Of a stretch of DNA of 64,000 nucleotides, positions 45,795 to 53,881 are shown one piece after another (within the stretch, counting starts at the first letter, position 1; each line of letters begins with the position of its first letter). The position numbers were made by a program, and so were the translations under genes. The stretch comes from Prochlorococcus sp. AG-347-K20 (GTDB lineage Bacteria; Cyanobacteriota; Cyanobacteriia; PCC-6307; Cyanobiaceae), in NCBI GenBank assembly GCA_003281315.1, contig QCCH01000004.1, positions 1 through 64,000 on the forward strand, written 5' to 3'. The notes under the pieces were generated by a model. It searched no databases, was not told where the DNA came from, and saw nothing but the letters and a program-made list of their open reading frames with translations.

Positions 45795-47030
45795 TTGAGT
45801 AATTCCGTCACAGCTGAGGTTCTTATTCCCAGAAGCCTTTGTTTAATAGAAGATATAGATAACCTCATTATCGATGTAGAGGATTTATGTTCAGTTTCTA
45901 TTTGTTGGGAGGATGGATTTGTTTCTGAGTTAAAGCCTTTAAAAAATAAAGTTACAAAACCAAAAAATATTTTATTCCCAAGATTTGTTGAAACGCATTC
46001 GCATTTTGATAAATCTTTTACATGGGCAGACTTTCCTAATCTGGAATCAAACTATGGAGGAGCATTATCAGTAAATCTTGAAGAACATAAAACTAGAACT
46101 ACAGATAAGGTTATTGAAAGAGTTGAGAAATCATTAAAACTCGCCATACAAAATGGATACCGAGCTATTAGAAGTCATATTGATACTTACAAAAGTCAAT
46201 CTATTGATATTTGGATTGAACTTTTTAAATTACAAAAAAAATTTTCATCTGAGTTGACTTTACAATTCGTTGCTCTAGCTCCATTGGAATTCTGGGATAC
46301 AACTGATGGAGAAGATTTGGCAAAAATATTTTCCTCTAACGGAGGTATTTTAGGAGGTGTAATTGTTCCTCCTTTCAATAAAAAAGATACAAGCAAATTT
46401 CTCGCAAAAATGCTTCTTCTAGCTAGTAAATATAAATTAGAAATTGATTTTCATATAGACGAATCGACCATTGAGCCTGGAGCGGGAATAAAAGTTTTAT
46501 TAGAGACAATCGAAAATTTAAAAATTAAAAGTATTCCAATTACTTGTAGTCATTTGAGTAGTCTTATTTCTCTAAGTCATAGAGAGATTTTAAATTTAGG
46601 AGAAAAAATGGCTGAGAAAAATATTAAAGTTATTGCTTTACCTCTAACAAATTTTTGGCTGCTCAATCGAAGTAATAAAACTACCTCATTAAAAAGACCA
46701 GTTGCTCCAATAAAGCAACTACAAAAATCACACGTGGATGTATCTCTTGGTAGTGATAACGTTCAAGATCCCTGGTACCCATTTGGTAATTTTGATCCTT
46801 TTTATATGTTGTCTTGCTCTATACCTATGCTTCAACTAAATCCCTGGGAGAGAATGACTCTATCTTCTATTTTTTTAGCTCCAAGCAGATTATTAAACTT
46901 AAAATGGGATGGTTTAATTAAAAAGGGTTGCCCTGCTGATTTTGTGATTTTAGATGCACAAAGATGGGCAGATGTTTTTTCGAGTTCATTAAAGAGAAAA
47001 GTGTTTATAAAAGGCGATTTATATTGCTAA
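45795..47030 (+). CDS. Cytosine-deaminase-like amidohydrolase
   Basis: This 411-residue metal-dependent hydrolase belongs to the amidohydrolase superfamily. Likely metal ligands are His68 and His70 (ETHSHFDKS), His220 with Glu223 (HIDES), His253 (CSHLS) and Asp321 (LGSDN), the same layout as E. coli CodA. The segment equivalent to the CodA cytosine-contacting Gln reads FVALAPLEFW and has no Gln, so the substrate may not be cytosine. The start is TTG at 45795; no nearer ATG precedes the conserved core. An FAD oxidase gene follows after 37 bases, and the two may act in one pathway (inference). Confidence 0.8.
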   Translation: MSNSVTAEVLIPRSLCLIEDIDNLIIDVEDLCSVSICWEDGFVSELKPLKNKVTKPKNILFPRFVETHSHFDKSFTWADFPNLESNYGGALSVNLEEHKTRTTDKVIERVEKSLKLAIQNGYRAIRSHIDTYKSQSIDIWIELFKLQKKFSSELTLQFVALAPLEFWDTTDGEDLAKIFSSNGGILGGVIVPPFNKKDTSKFLAKMLLLASKYKLEIDFHIDESTIEPGAGIKVLLETIENLKIKSIPITCSHLSSLISLSHREILNLGEKMAEKNIKVIALPLTNFWLLNRSNKTTSLKRPVAPIKQLQKSHVDVSLGSDNVQDPWYPFGNFDPFYMLSCSIPMLQLNPWERMTLSSIFLAPSRLLNLKWDGLIKKGCPADFVILDAQRWADVFSSSLKRKVFIKGDLYC

Positions 47031-47067
47031 TCGGCTAATTTATATACAAAACAATAAAAATTAATTA

Positions 47068-48423
47068 ATGACATCAAATACTCTTAAATTTATAGACAAA
47101 TTTAGGGAAGTTAAAAACTTAGAGATAATTGAAAGCCAATCTGACATAAAAAGGCTATCAAAAGATTTTTATAACTACTCTCCAATCCTTACTGAAAAAT
47201 TAGACGAATGTATTGCTGATTTGGTGGTAAGACCTTGTAATCACAAAGCAGTAAAGGAAGTAGCAGAAATTTGTTGGGAATTTTCTATCCCACTTACTTT
47301 AAGGGGTTCAGGTACAGGTAATTATGGACAAGCTGTCCCATTGTTTAAAGGAGTTGTAATGCAGATGAGCCACTTTAATAAGTTAGAAGAATTTGATCCT
47401 GATACAGGTTTTGTAAAAGTACAGTCTGGCTGTGTGATGGGAGATTTGAATAAACAATTAGAGAAATATGGGAGGGAATTGAGGTTGCTTCCCAGTACTT
47501 GGAAAACTGCAACAATTGGAGGTTTTATTGCAGGTGGATCAGGAGGCATTGGTTCAATTAGGTGGGGATTTTTAAGAGATCCAGGAAATCTTATTGGTTT
47601 AGAGGCAGTAACGATGAATGAAAAACCTGAATTATTAAAATTTGATGCTGAAGAATCCGAACCTCTAAATCATGCTTATGGGACTAATGGAATAATTACT
47701 TCTTTACTACTTGCTACCGATATCAAACGTAAATGGTATTCAATAGTTATCGACTGTATTGAATTTGAAAAAACAATAGAAATATTAAAAACTCTCACCA
47801 GCGCAGCAATTGATCTAAAACTAGGAGCAATTCTTGAAGAAGAAATTGTAGATCAAATGCCAAAATGGTTTAAAGGTAATGCTAGAAGTCACAAGATATT
47901 AATTCAATCTACTTTTGGAGGAACAAAAACGATCGAGTTGATTTGTAAAAAATTCAAAGTTGAATTTACCCTCCTTGGGGAAGAAGAAAAACTCGTTAAT
48001 GGAATTTCTGAAGTCGTGTGGAACCATACAACTCTTCATATGAGGTCTAAGGATAAAAATTGGACTTATTTACAGATGCTTTTGCCACTTAATAATGAAC
48101 TAGAATTGATTGATTTTTTGAGAAAAAAATGGGGTAGAAAAGTTCTTTGGCATTTAGAGGCAGTTTCTCAACAAGGATCACCGCGATTAGCGGCTTTACC
48201 TTTATTAAGGTGGAATGGGATAGATGAATTAAATGAAATAATGGAAGATTGTAAGAAACTTGGGGCGTTTATCTTTAATCCCCATGTTTTAACTGTTGAA
48301 GGCGGAGGCCTAGGAGTGGTTGACGCAGATCAAGTAAAAGCTAAATTAAAATTTGATCCAAGAGGGCTATTGAATCCTGGAAAATTGGAAGGTTGGGAAG
48401 TAAAGGAACAATTTAATATTTAA
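47068..48423 (+). CDS. FAD-linked (GlcD-type) oxidase
   Basis: This 451-residue flavoprotein of the FAD_binding_4/PCMH family has TLRGSGTGNYGQAVPL (FAD pyrophosphate site), SGCVMGDLNKQL, and TWKTATIGGFIAGGSGG. A C-terminal RGLLNPGKLEGWE follows, the family's FAD-linked C-cap signature. It resembles the GlcD subgroup, which oxidises 2-hydroxy acids, but no partner GlcE/F subunit is next to it and the substrate is unknown. It is probably cotranscribed with the deaminase-like gene (37-base gap). Its end overlaps folC by eleven bases in convergent orientation. Confidence 0.85.
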   Translation: MTSNTLKFIDKFREVKNLEIIESQSDIKRLSKDFYNYSPILTEKLDECIADLVVRPCNHKAVKEVAEICWEFSIPLTLRGSGTGNYGQAVPLFKGVVMQMSHFNKLEEFDPDTGFVKVQSGCVMGDLNKQLEKYGRELRLLPSTWKTATIGGFIAGGSGGIGSIRWGFLRDPGNLIGLEAVTMNEKPELLKFDAEESEPLNHAYGTNGIITSLLLATDIKRKWYSIVIDCIEFEKTIEILKTLTSAAIDLKLGAILEEEIVDQMPKWFKGNARSHKILIQSTFGGTKTIELICKKFKVEFTLLGEEEKLVNGISEVVWNHTTLHMRSKDKNWTYLQMLLPLNNELELIDFLRKKWGRKVLWHLEAVSQQGSPRLAALPLLRWNGIDELNEIMEDCKKLGAFIFNPHVLTVEGGGLGVVDADQVKAKLKFDPRGLLNPGKLEGWEVKEQFNI

Positions 48424-49648
48424 CATTCTGTTTATTTGTAAATTTAATAAATTCAGCAACTAAAAAAATAGAACCCGTTAGGACAGGACGATTAGGTGGC
48501 CAATTTTCTAAGGAAAATAAATAATCAATGGCAAGTTCAAATGTTTTAAATTCAATTGTTTTTTGAAGGTCAATTTCTTTAATCTGAGAAAGATCTTTTA
48601 ATTGCCAACTAGGTTGGTTTGGCACTGGCACAAGTAATAAGTGATCATTTTTCTTTAGAAGCGTTTTTAATATTGCGTAAAAATCTTTTTGTCTTTGGAC
48701 GCCTAAAATCCAATAAATTCCTTTATCTTCATTCTCCCAATTGCTTCGCTCATGAGAGAGTGCTTTTGCAGCAGGATAATTATGCGCGCAATCTACAAGA
48801 ATTTCTTTGTTCAAAAAATTTATTATTTCTAGCCTTCCCTTCCAGGATGTCTTTTTAAGACCTTCAGATATGTGTGTTTCTTTTATATTAAACCCCAAAT
48901 TATTCAACGCTTCAATTGCTCCTACAGCTACTGAAGCATTTTGCTTTTGAAAAATTCCTTTTAATCCAAGCTCATAGCTGTTTGAAATTGAATCTTTCCA
49001 GATAATTTCTGCTCCAACCTCTTTAACTTTTTTGGTTATTAAATTTTCGACTTGACTATTTTGTTTGCATGAGATGACAATTGAGTTTTTTTTAATAACT
49101 GCTAATTTTTCTTCGGCAATTTTTTCAATAGTATCTCCAAGAAATTCTTTATGGTCTAAGCCAATATTTCCAATAGCAATTATTGGTCTAGATTTATGGG
49201 CTGTTGTCGCGTCTAATCTTCCCCCTAAGCCAGCTTCAAGAATGAGCAATTCAACTTTTTTTTTGTCAAAGAAATTTAGTGCGCAACAAATGATTTTTTC
49301 AAAAGGAGTTAATTCAAATGTTGAAAATTTCTCTTCTATTAATCTATAGATTTTTTCAAGATCAGTCTTGTTAATATTTTTTTTATTAACTCTAATCCTC
49401 TCGCATACGTCCAAAAGGTGGGGAGATGTTGTTACACCAAAATTTCTTTTAGCTTCAAAAAGTATATTTTCTAAATATGCCGCGATTGATCCTTTCCCAT
49501 TGGTTCCAATAATTTGTATCGCGGGAATATTCTCGCAAGGATTACCAAGTTCTAGAAGAGCTTTTTTAATTCTTGATAAACCTAACTTGATACTCTCCCT
49601 TTCATATTTGGGCGATAATTCAAAAAATTTTAAATTTGCATTTTTCAA
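48413..49648 (-). CDS. folC: Folylpolyglutamate/dihydrofolate synthase
   Basis: FolC adds glutamate to dihydropteroate and/or extends the polyglutamate tail of folate. The 411-residue protein has the ATP P-loop IQIIGTNGKGSIAAYLE near residue 45 and LILEAGLGGRLDATTA, a FolC signature, followed by NIGLDHKEFLG. The C-terminal domain contains DCAHNYPAAKALS. Length is standard. It lies 11 bases from argD (upstream, same strand), so the two may share a transcript, and it converges with the FAD oxidase gene. Confidence 0.94.
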   Translation of the reverse strand: MKNANLKFFELSPKYERESIKLGLSRIKKALLELGNPCENIPAIQIIGTNGKGSIAAYLENILFEAKRNFGVTTSPHLLDVCERIRVNKKNINKTDLEKIYRLIEEKFSTFELTPFEKIICCALNFFDKKKVELLILEAGLGGRLDATTAHKSRPIIAIGNIGLDHKEFLGDTIEKIAEEKLAVIKKNSIVISCKQNSQVENLITKKVKEVGAEIIWKDSISNSYELGLKGIFQKQNASVAVGAIEALNNLGFNIKETHISEGLKKTSWKGRLEIINFLNKEILVDCAHNYPAAKALSHERSNWENEDKGIYWILGVQRQKDFYAILKTLLKKNDHLLLVPVPNQPSWQLKDLSQIKEIDLQKTIEFKTFELAIDYLFSLENWPPNRPVLTGSIFLVAEFIKFTNKQNVKY

Positions 49649-49659
49649 AATTTAAATTG

Positions 49660-50835
49660 CTACAACTCTTCAAAAATTGAATTTAGCTTATCCAAAAGAA
49701 TATTTATTTCTCTTCGCGATATAACTAAAGGTGGGACAATCCTTACAACGTTCCCTCCTGCAGGAACTACCAGTAATCCTTTATCAAAAGCTTTTAATGT
49801 AATTTTTTTTGCATCAGCATAATCATCATTGATTACGAGACCTTGTATTAAACCTAAACCCCTTTTTCCGGCAATAATATTTGGAAATTTTTTTGACAAT
49901 TCTTCAAATCCAGCACTTAATTGTTCCCCTCTTAGATAAACATTATTGATAAGATTTCTTCTATTGATTTCTTCTAATACCGTTAGGGCAGCTTTACAGG
50001 CGAAAGGGTTCCCCCCAAAAGTGCTTGCATGATCTCCTGGAGAAAAAATGTTGGCTTTTTCTTTTACTAATAATGCTCCAATTGCATGGCCTCCTCCTAA
50101 TCCTTTAGCAAGCGTGAATCCATCAGGTTCAATTCCTAAATTCTCATAACCCCACATTTTCCCAGTTCGACCTACTCCACTTTGGACCTCATCTAAAATA
50201 AGAAGAGAATTATATTTATCACATATATCTCTCAGGCTTTTAAAAAATATTTTACTTCCAGGAATCACGCCACCTTCTCCTTGTATTGGTTCAACTAAAA
50301 CGCCGGAAATTTTTTGATTATTATTTTCACACTCCTCAAATAATTTTTTTACCGAATCAAAATTGTTAAATTTAAAAAATTTGAACCCTTGAATCATTGG
50401 TTCGAAACCTTTTTGGTATTTGGGCTGTCCAGTAGCACTCAAGGCTGCCAGCGTCCTTCCATGAAAGCTAGATTCTGCGGCGAGAATAATTGATCCTTTA
50501 CCTTTATTTGTTGTATTACCATATTTTTTAATTAATTTAATTGCTGATTCATTTGCTTCTGCACCACTGTTGCAGAAGAAGACGCTTTTAGCACAACTCA
50601 TATTCGTTAAAGTTCTGCTTAATTGTTCTTGTTCCTCAATGTTGTAAAGATTGGAAATGTGCTGAATCTTTTTCAGTTGACTTGATAACCTTCTTCCTAA
50701 AACTCTATCGCTATGTCCAAGACTGCAAGTTGCTATACCAGCGACTGCATCAAGATACCTTTTACCTGTTTTGTCCCATAGCCAACAACCTTTTCCTTTT
50801 TTGAAAGATATATCGAATCGACTATAGGTATTCAT
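49660..50835 (-). CDS. argD: Acetylornithine aminotransferase
   Basis: ArgD transaminates N-acetylglutamate semialdehyde to N-acetylornithine in arginine synthesis. It is a PLP fold-type I enzyme with SIILAAESSFHGRTLAALS, LILDEVQSGVGRTGK and TLAKGLGGGHA, where Lys244 binds PLP. The ATG at 50835 gives 391 residues, the usual length. A longer open frame reaching 50916 (GTG) reads through the antisense-adjacent tRNA-Leu gene and yields a spurious leader (MVELVDAPHSKCGTFG), so it should not be used. tRNA-Leu lies six bases upstream. Confidence 0.94.
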   Translation of the reverse strand: MNTYSRFDISFKKGKGCWLWDKTGKRYLDAVAGIATCSLGHSDRVLGRRLSSQLKKIQHISNLYNIEEQEQLSRTLTNMSCAKSVFFCNSGAEANESAIKLIKKYGNTTNKGKGSIILAAESSFHGRTLAALSATGQPKYQKGFEPMIQGFKFFKFNNFDSVKKLFEECENNNQKISGVLVEPIQGEGGVIPGSKIFFKSLRDICDKYNSLLILDEVQSGVGRTGKMWGYENLGIEPDGFTLAKGLGGGHAIGALLVKEKANIFSPGDHASTFGGNPFACKAALTVLEEINRRNLINNVYLRGEQLSAGFEELSKKFPNIIAGKRGLGLIQGLVINDDYADAKKITLKAFDKGLLVVPAGGNVVRIVPPLVISRREINILLDKLNSIFEEL

Positions 50836-50840
50836 CAAAG

Positions 50841-50922
50841 TGGGAGCGGTCGGACTTGAACCGACATACCCGAAGGTGCCGCATTTTGAGTGCGGTGCGT
50901 CTACCAATTCCACCACGCTCCC
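50841..50922 (-). tRNA. tRNA-Leu (anticodon CAA)
   Basis: This is an 82-base class II tRNA. The acceptor GGGAGCG pairs with CGCTCCC, the discriminator is A, and there is a long variable arm. The anticodon stem CCGCA/TGCGG encloses CTCAAAA, giving CAA (codon TTG). The T-arm has GGTTCAAGTCC. It is immediately upstream of argD on the minus strand. Confidence 0.96.
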
Positions 50923-51202
50923 AAGGCTTTTGAAAAAATGAACTTTTTTATTATAACAAAAATCAACTCATTGACTATTGTTTTGCTAAAGGAACAGTTT
51001 ATCAAGATAACGTTTGTAAATAGATAATCTTTTCGATAAAAACATAGAATTATTTATTGCATTTGCTGACAAGAAATGAGGGGAAAAAGAAAATTTTAAA
51101 CATTTATGATACATTTTTGTGATTAAATGCGCTGAAAAATCCTTTTTTAAAGGAAATAGCTTCATGATTAGTAATATTGTGTTATATTTGAGAAAAAAGC
51201 AA

Positions 51203-51310
51203 ATGTCTAAAACTCAAGCTAAAAAACTATCCTTAAAATTCGTCCCTTATCTCTTTATTGCAGTAACTATACTTACAACATTCGGATCTAATAGTGGAAT
51301 TTGGGCATGA
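51203..51310 (+). CDS. Small membrane peptide, first of an overlapping pair
   Basis: From ATG 51203 the product is 35 residues, MSKTQAKKLSLKF followed by a hydrophobic stretch VPYLFIAVTILTTF and a short polar end GSNSGIWA. Longer starts at ATG 51164 and GTG 51119 add 13 or 28 mostly basic residues. The basic head with a single membrane span is a typical small cyanobacterial membrane protein. No family is recognised. Its stop overlaps the start of the next tiny gene as ATGA. It could be a photosystem- or NDH-associated subunit, but there is no sequence support for that. Confidence 0.5.
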   Translation: MSKTQAKKLSLKFVPYLFIAVTILTTFGSNSGIWA

Positions 51311-51417
51311 ACGAATTCAAATTTAGTGGTCTAAATAAAATTTGGTCTAATCGCTTTCTGGCTTTATTTTTATTATTTTTGGGTTGTATTTCACTAATCA
51401 ATATTGCTTACGTTTGA
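51307..51417 (+). CDS. Small membrane peptide, second of an overlapping pair
   Basis: This is a 36-residue reading frame starting at the ATG within the ATGA overlap at 51307-51310. A polar start MNEFKFSGLNKIWSNR is followed by one membrane span LALFLLFLGCISLINIAYV, given here in two parts: LALFLLFLGC and ISLINIAYV. Translational coupling with the preceding frame argues that both are expressed. No family is recognised and function is unknown. It ends 38 bases before the murA stop on the other strand. Confidence 0.5.
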   Translation: MNEFKFSGLNKIWSNRFLALFLLFLGCISLINIAYV

Positions 51418-51455
51418 ATCAACTTTCTTAGTTTTAAAAATATATTTGGAAAAGA

Positions 51456-52838
51456 TTAAGCTGCTTCGAGTTTTGAAAGATTCTCAGATTTAGGTTTAAT
51501 TTTATATTCATTCTTATATTCATTCTCTTTAAAAGTATTTTTACTGATCTCTCTAATTACTTTTACACCTAAATTTTTTAGTTTTAATTCAAAATTTTCA
51601 TAACCTCTATCTAGATGTTCTAATCCATAGAAATTACTACTACCTTTTGCGATGATTCCTGCAATTATTAATGCAGCTGATGACCTTAAATCTGAGCCAA
51701 CTAGGTTCATCCCATTAATTGTTTTAACACCTTTTATGTGAGCTACGTTTTTGTTTAGTTTTATACTGGCGCCCATTTCATTAAGTAAATAAATATGATT
51801 CATTCTGTTTTCGAAAATTGTTTCAGTTATCTTTGATTCACCATTTGCGATTGTCATTAGAGTTGTAAATGGTGCCTGCAAATCAGTAGGAAAGCCTGGG
51901 AAAGGAGCTGTTTCAATATCTACTCCTTTGATCTCTTTACTCTTGATAGAAATCGAATTACCTTTAATCGTAATTTTACTCCCACTCTCTTGAAGCTTAT
52001 TAGTGACAGCTTCAAGATGATGTGGGATTACTGGAGCAATTGTTATTGAAGAGGAAGTTGCAGCAGCAGCTATTAGAAAAGTTCCAGCTTCTATTCGGTC
52101 TGGAATTACTTTATGGGTACATCCGCCAAGTTTATTAACACCATCAATAATAATTGTTTCTTTACCGGAGTCATAAATTTTTGCTCCCATTTTATTAAGC
52201 ATTTGGCATAAATCTTGAACTTCAGGCTCTCTAGCAGCATTTTCAATAGTAGTTCTTCCTTTGGCTAAAGATGCTGCCATTATTAAAGTTTCAGTCGCAC
52301 CTACACTTGGACAATTTAATTTAATATGAGTGCCATGAAGTCTATTTTTGTTCCCCCTTGTTTTTGCCTTTACAATTCCCTCTTCAATAATAATGTCTGC
52401 ACCTAATGCGATTAGTCCATTAATGTGCTCGTCTATTGGCCTTGAACCAATATTGCATCCACCTGGTAAAGGTACTTGAGCTTCTCCAAATTTAGTTAAT
52501 AGTGCACCTATACAAAAGAAACTAGCTCTTAATCCTTTAACAAGTTCATATGGAAGTTCTTTAATCGAAATAGTTGTTGGATCTATTTCTAGTTGGTTGT
52601 TTTTACGAACTAAATTCACTCCTAAATTCTTTAAGATATTCCCCATCTTTTCAATATCAGTGAGAAAAGGTACATTTTCAAGAATTATTTTTTCATTAGT
52701 TAGCAATGATGAGGCTAATAAAACTAATGCGGAATTCTTCGCACCACTTATTTCAACTATTCCATTTAACTTGCCTTGGCCAAGAATCTTTAAATTTTGC
52801 GATTTAAGATATGACTTCGTTTTGCTTCCGCAAATCAT
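51456..52838 (-). CDS. murA: UDP-N-acetylglucosamine 1-carboxyvinyltransferase
   Basis: MurA transfers enolpyruvate from PEP to UDP-GlcNAc, the first step of peptidoglycan precursor synthesis. The 460-residue protein shows ISGAKNSALVLLASS near residue 30 and the catalytic Cys128 in PLPGGCNIGSRPIDEH. AAREPEVQDLC and FPTDLQAPFTTLM are also present. The last ~30 residues form a Lys/Glu/Asn-rich tail not found in the E. coli enzyme, partly made by a 12-base tandem duplication. It is monocistronic by position, convergent with the two small peptide genes. Confidence 0.95.
   Translation of the reverse strand: MICGSKTKSYLKSQNLKILGQGKLNGIVEISGAKNSALVLLASSLLTNEKIILENVPFLTDIEKMGNILKNLGVNLVRKNNQLEIDPTTISIKELPYELVKGLRASFFCIGALLTKFGEAQVPLPGGCNIGSRPIDEHINGLIALGADIIIEEGIVKAKTRGNKNRLHGTHIKLNCPSVGATETLIMAASLAKGRTTIENAAREPEVQDLCQMLNKMGAKIYDSGKETIIIDGVNKLGGCTHKVIPDRIEAGTFLIAAAATSSSITIAPVIPHHLEAVTNKLQESGSKITIKGNSISIKSKEIKGVDIETAPFPGFPTDLQAPFTTLMTIANGESKITETIFENRMNHIYLLNEMGASIKLNKNVAHIKGVKTINGMNLVGSDLRSSAALIIAGIIAKGSSNFYGLEHLDRGYENFELKLKNLGVKVIREISKNTFKENEYKNEYKIKPKSENLSKLEAA
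51502..51525 (-). repeat. Tandem 12-bp duplication in the 3' end of murA
   Basis: TTATATTCATTC occurs twice in direct succession (51502-51513, 51514-51525) and encodes the repeated NEYK-type segment in the C-terminal tail of MurA. The unit is a multiple of three, so the frame is kept. Confidence 0.8.
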
Positions 52839-53048
52839 TAAGACTTAATTTATTAGATTCATCATGACAAACTAATAATATTAAGTCCACCCTATGTAAC
52901 GTCATGAATATTAATTAAAAGTGAAAATGTATTTTTTGATTTCTTGGGAAATAAAAATTTAATAAATAATTGATCAAAATATTTATGTAATTAAAATATA
53001 GTTGATAACAAATTTTTCAAAATAATCATAGAAAATACTTTTTTAAAA

Positions 53049-53870
53049 ATAACTAGTAAAAACAATAATCTAGTTAAAAGATTTAGATCATTTAAAAGAG
53101 GATCATCTTCAAAAGATCAAGACTTTTTTTGCATAGAGGGCACACATCTAATTGAAGAATTGCTGAAGTCTGGGAAAAATCCCTCTAAGATTTTAGTTAC
53201 CGAAAAATGGCTAAAAAAGAATCAAAATCTAAGCAAAAAATTTGATGAGATATTAATAAATATTGTCTCAGAGGAAGTCTTGGCATCTGCGATTTCAACA
53301 ATTAATCCAGATGGGATAGCAGCTTTAGTAGAGATTTCAGCAATACCTAATTATCAATTTAATAGAAAAGATGATTTTGTTCTTGTTCTCGACAGAATTC
53401 AAGATCCTGGGAATATGGGTAATCTATTTAGAACCGCTTTAGCTGCGGGTGTTAATGCAATTTTTTTAGCTGGAGGTGCGCACCCATTAGGCCAAAAGGT
53501 ATTAAGAGCATCCTCAGGTGCAGTTTTTCATCTGCCATTTTTAAGATTTGATGGCATTGAAGAAGAAATATTAAATTCTTTACTTAAGTCTTTGTCTGAA
53601 TTATCAAATGTAGGATTTAAGATTTTCTCTACTAGTAGTCATAATGAGAGTTCAAAAAAACCTTCAAAACCTTACTGGGAAGTTGATTGGTCTAGACGTA
53701 CAGCATTAATTTTGGGTAATGAAGGTCAAGGTATTCATAAAAAAATTCAAGAAGCTTTTAATGAAACAATTACAATTCCGCATAGTGAGATTGTAGAATC
53801 ATTGAATGTGGCTTGTGTTGCAGTTCCATTATTACTAGAACGAAAAAGAGTCGCATACACCTCTAAATAA
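53049..53870 (+). CDS. TrmH/SpoU-family RNA 2'-O-methyltransferase, start codon unclear
   Basis: This is an SPOUT-class methylase with the knot motifs LVLDRIQDPGNMGNLFRTALA, RTALILGNEGQG and IPHSEIVESLNVACVAVPLL, here broken into their conserved cores. It probably 2'-O-methylates rRNA or tRNA; the target is unknown. The reading frame stays open upstream of the first TTG (53160) and encodes DFFCIEGTHLIEE, the N-terminal signature of this family, so that TTG would cut the protein. Between the last upstream stop (52994) and 53160 there is no ATG, GTG or TTG in frame; an ATA at 53049 would give 273 residues. Start is therefore provisional. lpd follows after 11 bases. Confidence 0.8.
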   Translation: MTSKNNNLVKRFRSFKRGSSSKDQDFFCIEGTHLIEELLKSGKNPSKILVTEKWLKKNQNLSKKFDEILINIVSEEVLASAISTINPDGIAALVEISAIPNYQFNRKDDFVLVLDRIQDPGNMGNLFRTALAAGVNAIFLAGGAHPLGQKVLRASSGAVFHLPFLRFDGIEEEILNSLLKSLSELSNVGFKIFSTSSHNESSKKPSKPYWEVDWSRRTALILGNEGQGIHKKIQEAFNETITIPHSEIVESLNVACVAVPLLLERKRVAYTSK

Positions 53871-53881
53871 ATAAATAAAAA

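Noticed and set aside
50836-50916. N-terminal extension of argD in the long open frame
   Set aside because: It translates the neighbouring tRNA-Leu gene; the ATG at 50835 gives the normal ArgD length.
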